Assembly (NCBI GenBank): GCA_001311545.1
Contig: BBBL01000015.1
Span: 1-12,600 of the forward strand
Length of the DNA stretch: 12,600 bases
DNA from: Thermus kawarayensis JCM 12314
Lineage (GTDB): Bacteria > Deinococcota > Deinococci > Deinococcales > Thermaceae
Direction of reading: 5' to 3'
In this document: piece by piece, positions 8,800-12,600 of the stretch
Position numbering within the stretch: position 1 is the stretch's first letter
Layout: each line of letters opens with the position of its first letter
Program-made: the position numbers and the translations under genes
Notes under the pieces: model-generated
Seen by the model: the letters and a program-made list of their open reading frames with translations, nothing else
Told to the model about the DNA's origin: nothing
The model's database searches: none

Positions 8800-9774
8800 A
8801 TGAAGCGAGTCCTGCTGGCCCTTTTGGCCCTGAGCGGTCTAGCCCTAGCCAGAAGCCCAAGGTGGTCATCGCCACGGGCGGGGTGGGCGGGGTCTACTTC
8901 TACTACGGCACGGCCCTGGCGGAGATCTTTACCAAGGCGGGAGTCGCCGAGGCCCAGGCCATCCAGACGGCGGCCTCCATTGACAACCTCCTCCTCCTGG
9001 AGAACCGCACCGGGGGAGGCACCTACTACTGCGCCACCGTCCTCCCCGACTCCGCTTATCTGGCCTACACAGGAGGGCACGAGCGCTTCAAGGACAGGCC
9101 CGCCAAGAGCGCCCGCATCCTCTTTGCCATGTACCCGAACTACCTGCACCTCGTGGCCCGGGAAGGGGCGGGCATCCGGGTGATCCAAGACCTGAAGGGC
9201 AAGCGGGTCTCCACCGGGCCCCGGGCTCGGGCACCGAGGTGGAGGCCCTTCTGGTCCTCCAGGCGGCGGGCCTCTCCCCCAAGGACTTCGCCAAGCAGGA
9301 GCGCCTGGGGGCGCAGGAGAGCGCCAACGCCCTTTCCGAGGGCAACCTGGACGCCTTCTTTTGGTCGGGTGGCCTGCCCACCGGGGCTATCACCGAGCTC
9401 TCCGCCGCCTTGGCCCGCAAGGGGCAACGCCTCTACCTGGTGCCCATTGACCCCAAGAGCACCGTGCCCAAACCTTCCAGAAGCGCTTCCCCGGCCTCGC
9501 CGGAACCGGGGTGATCCCCAAGGCCACCTACAACACCCGCGCCGACACCCCCACCCTAACCTTCTGGAACCTCTTCGTCTGCCCGGCAAGCCTCCCGGAG
9601 GATGCGGCCTACGCCCTCACCAAGGCCACCTTTGAAAACCTCCAGGCCCTCCGGCAGGCGGTGGCCGCCGCCAAGGACACCTCTTTGGAAAACGCCGTGC
9701 GCTTCGTGGGCGGCACCATCCCCTACCACGAGGGGGCGCTGCGCTACTTCCGCGAGGCGGGGGCCTTGAAGTGA
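8800..9774 (+). CDS. TAXI-family TRAP transporter binding protein 2 (three frame shifts)
   Basis: This is a second exported TAXI binding protein of about 325 residues, clearly a paralogue of binding protein 1. Both share GGVxFYYGTA, DLKGKRVSTG, NLDAFFWxGGLPT/TLDAFFWVGGLPT, LVPIDPKST, KRFPGL, YNTRAD/YNTRTD and AVAAAKDTSLE. The signal peptide is MKRVLLALLALSGLALAQ. AAGGAGG at 8787-8793 precedes ATG 8800 at good spacing, 28 bases after the permease stop. Single bases are missing near 8851 (ALAQKPKVV), near 9222 (STGAPGSGTEVEALL) and near 9463 (STVAQTFQKRFPG). Probable ligand-contact segments differ from protein 1, such as QTAASIDN for QTGGSYDN, so specificity may have diverged. The Cys residues at about 78 and 262 match those of protein 1. 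All conserved blocks survive when the frames are joined, so I treat it as functional. Confidence 0.9.
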
Positions 9775-9778
9775 AGCG

Positions 9779-10196
9779 GTGGGTAAGGCGCTCTTGAGGC
9801 CCTGGGCCCGGCTCCTCAAGAGCTGGGCCTTTTGGCTCGGCCTGGGGGCCCTCTCCCTGCTCCGCCTGGTGGCGGTGGAGGAAGGGGAAACCAGGCGCTT
9901 CGTCCTCCTCCTTCCCTGGGCGGAGGGGCGGGTGGAGTTCGTGAACTCGGTGACGGGAAAGCCCGTGCTTCTGGAGTTTCGGCCCCTCTTCCGCTTCCAG
10001 GCTTCCGGGCCTACACCGATGCCGAGACGGAGGCCTACTACACCGCCGGGGCTACCCCTGGAACGAGGCCCTGGCCAAGGAGAGGCAGAGGGAGCTCTAC
10101 TACTGCTCGGAAACGGGCCTGGCCCTCCGCCTGGGGGAAAGCTGGTTCCAAGCGGAGGGCGGATGCCTAAGGGTGAGGCTCCTTTGGCCCCCTTAG
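9779..10196 (+). CDS. small membrane-anchored DUF1850-like protein of the TAXI locus (two or three frame shifts)
   Basis: Joined, this is a protein of about 139 residues with one N-terminal membrane segment (SWAFWLGLGALSLLRLVAV) after a basic start, then a compact extracytoplasmic domain. The domain contains VEFVNSVTGKPVLLEF, FRAYTDAETEAYYTAGG and LYYCSETGLALRLGESWF. Small DUF1850 proteins are known neighbours of TAXI permeases, and the NSVTGKPV/E-Y pattern together with the position supports that family; the function is unknown. Single bases are missing near 10001 and near 10051. The GTG at 9779 lacks a ribosome site. If one more base is missing near 9790, the start would be GTG 9771, overlapping the previous stop as GTGA and giving MKRWVRRS. 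The TAG at 10194-10196 overlaps the stop of the convergent HtrA gene. Confidence 0.65.
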
Positions 10197-11409
10197 CGGA
10201 TCACCTGGGGAACCACCCTGAGGGTCAGGGTACGCCCCTGGCGCCAGACCTTGAGGGCCACCGCCTCCCCCGGCTTCTTGGCGTAGAGGACCTGCCGGAG
10301 CTGGGCGATGGAGGTGAGGGGGATCCCCTCCGCCTCCAAGAGCACGTCCCCGTCCACCCCCACCTGCAGGGCCTCCCCCGTGGGAAGCTGGACGTAGGCG
10401 AAGCGGCTTGGCGGTCTCAGGCCCGCCCGCTCTGCGGGGCTATTCCGCTCCACCTCCTGGACCATGAGGCCGGTGTCGGGGAGGCCATACTGCTGGCGGA
10501 GCTCTCCGGGTAAAGGGAGAGGGGAGTTAAGGACACCCCAAGCCGGGGTCGGTTTCTAATGATGGCTTCGGCGGTGAGGGTTTTCCCCGACCGGAGCTCG
10601 GGCAGGTACTGCTTCACCAGGTTGATGGGCAGGGCGAACCCCACCCCGGCGAACTGGGCGGCCCCGAACTGGCCCGTGGGGGTGAAGATGGCGGTGTTGA
10701 TGCCGATGACCTCGCCCCGGGAGTTGAGGAGGGGCCCCCCGGAGTTCCCGGGGTTGATGGCAGCGTCCGTCTGGATCACCTGGGGCACGAGGCCCGAATC
10801 GTCCCCGATGGCCCCGGGGTTTTCCCGTATGGCGGAGACGATCCCTTGGGTCACGGTGAACTCCAGCCCGAAGGGGTTCCCCATGGCGATGGCCTTCTGC
10901 CCCACCCGGATCCGGCCGGAGTCCCCCAGGACCAGGGGCACCAGCCTGTCCTTAGGGGCGTCCACCTTGAGGAGGGCCACGTCCAAAGGGGGGGCCGCCC
11001 CCACCAGGCGGGCCCGGTACTCCTTGGGGTCGTTGTGGAACTTCACCGTGATCTGGCTTGCCCCCTCCACCACGTGGTAGTTGGTGAGGATATACCCCTC
11101 CTTGTCTATGACGAAGCCCGAGCCCGTGCCCTGCTGGGGCGGGGCCTGCAGGAAGGGGGCGAAGAACTCAAACCCCGGGGGGAGCTGGACGCTCTGGGGC
11201 CGGGTGACCACGGACACGTAGACCACCCCGTCCCCGTAGCGCTCCACGATCTCCACGGTGTTGCGCTCGTACTCCAGAAGGCCCCCGTCCGCCGGGAGTG
11301 GGGCGGTCTGGGGGCGGGGGGTCTGGCCTTGGGAGAGACCCCACCAGAGCACCGCCCCGGCCATCAGGGAGAGCACCAAAAACCCCACGAAGGAACGGCC
11401 TAGGTTCAT
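10193..11409 (-). CDS. membrane-anchored HtrA/DegP-type serine protease with PDZ domain (one frame shift)
   Basis: This is an extracytoplasmic quality-control or regulatory protease of about 405 residues. Residues 8-25 form a membrane anchor or uncleaved signal, followed by a Pro-rich linker. The trypsin-like domain holds the full triad: His112 in TNYHVVEG, Asp143 in PPLDVALLKVD and Ser223 in NPGNSGGPLL. A single C-terminal PDZ domain runs from about residue 315 (LGVSLTPLSL, VERNSPAERAGLR, GDVLLEAEGIPL, PGEAVALKVWRQGRTLTLRVV). One base is missing near 10513-10518, and restoring it gives SLLPGELRQQYGLPDTGLMVQEVE. AGGAGGTG (plus strand 11414-11421) is a strong ribosome site before ATG 11409. 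The gene lies 46 bases after purU on the same strand and may share its transcript. The stop codon TAA overlaps that of the convergent DUF1850-like gene. Confidence 0.93.
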
Positions 11410-11455
11410 GCGCCACCTCCTGGCCTAACCTTACCCCCGCCCCGTTAGGCGGCGA

Positions 11456-12310
11456 TTAGACAAAGACCACGGTGCGGTTCTCGTGGACCAGGATGCGGTC
11501 CTCCAGGTGCCAGCGCACCGCCCGGGCCAGGACGGTCCTTTCCAGCTCCTGCCCAAGCCTTCTCATCTCCCGCACCGAGTGGCGGTGAGAGATCCGCACC
11601 ACGTCCTGTTCAATGATGGGGCCCTGGTCCAGCTCCTCGGTGACGTAGTGGGCCGTGGCCCCGATGAGCTTCACCCCCCGCTCGTAGGCCTGGCGGTAGG
11701 GGTCGGCCCCGGCGAAGGCCGGGAGGAAGGAGTGGTGGATGTTGAGGATGCGCATGGGGTAACGCCCCACGAAGCGGGGGAGAGGACCTGCATGTAGCGG
11801 GCTAAGACCACGAGCTCCACCTTCTCCTCCTCCAGGAGGGCCAGGATCCTCTCTTCCGCCTCCTCCTTGCGGCCCTTTTCCACGGGCACGTGGTGGTAGG
11901 GGACACCGAAGCGCTCCACCTCCTCCTTGCGGTCCGGGTGGTTGGAAACCACGAGGCGGAGGTCCATGGGAAGCTCCCCCACCCGGTAGCGCCAAAGGAG
12001 CTCCAGAAGGGCGTGGGCGGGCCTGGAGACGAGGATGGCGGTGCGCTTCCTCTCGGAGGCGTAGGCCAGGCGCCATTGCATCTGGAAGCGGCTGGCCACC
12101 ACCTCCTGGAAGGCCCGCTCCAGGGCGGGGCGGGCCAGGTCCAGGTGGGAGGCGGTGAAGGCCACCCGCATGAAGAAGGTGCCTCCCTCGGGTCGGTGGA
12201 GTGCTGCTGGAGGTCGGTGATGTTGGCCCCGTGGGCGTAGAGGAAGCCGGTGACGGCGGCCACGATGCCGGGGCGGTCCGGCAGGTGACGAGAAGCCTCG
12301 CCTCCTCCAT
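11456..12310 (-). CDS. purU: formyltetrahydrofolate deformylase (three frame shifts)
   Basis: PurU hydrolyses 10-formyl-tetrahydrofolate to formate and tetrahydrofolate in the cytoplasm, balancing the one-carbon pool and supplying formate for purine synthesis. Joined, it has 285 residues, close to the usual 280. An ACT domain is at about residues 5-80 ([24 protein letters not shown]), followed by a formyltransferase domain. The catalytic set Asn191, His193 ([15 protein letters not shown] block) and Asp229 ([10 protein letters not shown]) is present, with [13 protein letters not shown] between. Single bases are missing near 12281 (TCPDRPG), near 12190 ([12 protein letters not shown]) and near 11780 ([10 protein letters not shown]). 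ATG 12310 is chosen because a TATAGT -10 box ends seven bases upstream and family homology begins there. It is a leaderless candidate with no Shine-Dalgarno sequence. The gene is divergent from rraA with only 19 bases between the start codons. Confidence 0.93.
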   Translation of the reverse strand: MEEARLLVTCRTAPASWPPSPASSTPTGPTSPTSSSTPPTRGRHLLHAGGLHRLPPGPGPPRPGAGLPGGGGQPLPDAMAPGLRLREEAHRHPRLQARPRPSGAPLALPGGGASHGPPPRGFQPPGPQGGGGALRCPLPPRARGKGPQGGGGREDPGPPGGGEGGARGLSPLHAGPLPRFVGRYPMRILNIHHSFLPAFAGADPYRQAYERGVKLIGATAHYVTEELDQGPIIEQDVVRISHRHSVREMRRLGQELERTVLARAVRWHLEDRILVHENRTVVFV

Positions 12311-12316
12311 AGGGGC

Positions 12317-12322
12317 TACTAT
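12317..12322 (+). promoter_or_regulatory. -10 box TACTAT of the rraA-type gene (leaderless)
   Basis: TACTAT fits TANNNT and ends exactly seven bases before ATG 12330. No convincing -35 hexamer lies at 16-18 bases upstream. It shares five bases with the opposing -10 box of purU. Confidence 0.65.
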
Positions 12323-12323
12323 A
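12318..12323 (-). promoter_or_regulatory. -10 box TATAGT of purU (leaderless)
   Basis: On the minus strand this reads TATAGT, five of six matches to the sigma-A consensus, and it ends exactly seven bases before ATG 12310. The spacing is identical to that of the opposing rraA -10 box. No clear -35 box is seen; the upstream region would lie inside the rraA coding sequence. Confidence 0.65.
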
Positions 12324-12329
12324 TCCCCT

Positions 12330-12600
12330 ATGGAAGGGCGGACCGCGGACCTCTCGGACCTCCACCCGGAAGGGGAAACCCTCCCCATGGTCTTCAAGAG
12401 CTTCGGCGGAAGGACCCGTTTCCAGGGAAGGGTCAAGACCCTGAAGGTGCACGAGGACAACGCCCTGGTGCGCAGGGTCCTGGAGGAAGGCGGGGAGGGC
12501 CAGGTCCTCTTCGTGGACGGGGGAGGCTCCTTAAGAACGGCCCTCCTCGGGGGAAACCTGGCCCGCCTGGCCTGGGAGCGGGGCTGGGCGGGGGTGGTGG
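12330..12600 (+). CDS. rraA: RraA-family protein, N-terminal part (3' end outside window)
   Basis: The frame is open from ATG 12330 to the window edge, 90 codons, without a frame shift. It starts [20 protein letters not shown], then [30 protein letters not shown], and the family signature [32 protein letters not shown]. This matches the RraA/MenG-like fold, whose members either inhibit RNase E-type ribonucleases or act as metal-dependent HMG/CHA aldolases. I recall a closely similar Thermus protein annotated as RraA. The sequence here ends before the residues that would separate the two functions, so the symbol follows the family name only. It is divergent from purU and probably translated from a leaderless mRNA. 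Confidence 0.85.
   Translation, partial: MEGRTADLSDLHPEGETLPMVFKSFGGRTRFQGRVKTLKVHEDNALVRRVLEEGGEGQVLFVDGGGSLRTALLGGNLARLAWERGWAGVV

Larger units (their letters stand above)
12306..12334. repeat. palindrome spanning the purU and rraA start codons
   Basis: The arms TCCATAGGGG (12306-12315) and CCCCTATGGA (12325-12334) are perfect inverted copies around the nine-base centre CTACTATAT. Each arm contains one start codon, ATG 12310 on the minus strand and ATG 12330 on the plus strand. The centre holds both -10 boxes. The symmetry could be an operator for a dimeric regulator, or two back-to-back copies of a preferred leaderless promoter. Confidence 0.85.

Noticed and set aside
8082..9188. 368-codon antisense frame across the permease and second receptor
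   Set aside because: It is rich in Gly, Glu, His and Pro with no domain signal and crosses two well-supported genes, so it is a shadow frame.
5587..9774. The two receptor genes as a DNA repeat or recent duplication
   Set aside because: Similarity is clear at the protein level but many residues differ throughout, so this is an old paralogous pair and not a direct DNA repeat.

Overview
The window is very GC-rich and gene-dense, with codons strongly biased to G or C at third positions. Gene content and protein sequence match the genus Thermus closely. I recognise this from remembered Thermus proteins (Upp, RraA, TAXI-type binding proteins), not from a search. Several genes have a TANNNT-type -10 box only 5-7 bases before the start codon, which is the leaderless arrangement common in Deinococcus-Thermus. 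I see no RNA genes, insertion sequences, CRISPR arrays or phage genes, and no gene-free stretch longer than about 50-60 bases.

Layout: (1) 1-351, C-terminal end of an aminoglycoside-phosphotransferase/choline-kinase-like protein. (2) 390-3208, a compact plus-strand cluster upp - wecA-like - wecB, joined by two ATGA stop/start overlaps. It covers uracil salvage and the first steps of a lipid-linked amino-sugar polymer, probably cell-wall or S-layer-anchoring polysaccharide. (3) 3183-4377 minus, an MFS exporter meeting wecB tail to tail. (4) 4378-4442, a short divergent control region with an inverted repeat. (5) 4443-5554 plus, a site-2-type M50 membrane protease with two CBS domains. (6) 5529-10196 plus, a TAXI-family TRAP transporter locus: binding protein 1, fused permease, binding protein 2, and a small DUF1850-like membrane-anchored protein. 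A strong TTGACA-N17-TAGGGT promoter inside the end of the protease gene precedes it. (7) 12310-10193 minus, purU then a membrane-anchored HtrA serine protease. (8) 12330-12600 plus, the start of an rraA-type gene, divergent from purU.

Almost every gene is interrupted in the raw sequence by one to three shifts of reading frame, 19 in total. Eighteen are explained by one or two missing bases, mostly in G/C runs, and one by an extra G. The full-length family sequence resumes immediately in the next frame each time. I read this as base-calling error in a draft sequence, not gene decay, so each gene is annotated across its shifts as one CDS.

The most unusual structure is the purU/rraA junction. 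Both start codons and two mutually overlapping -10 boxes sit in one palindrome of 29 bases, with exactly 7 bases from each -10 box to its ATG. Next in interest is the TAXI locus, where two paralogous binding proteins flank one permease and a strong hairpin separates the first binding-protein gene from the permease gene.
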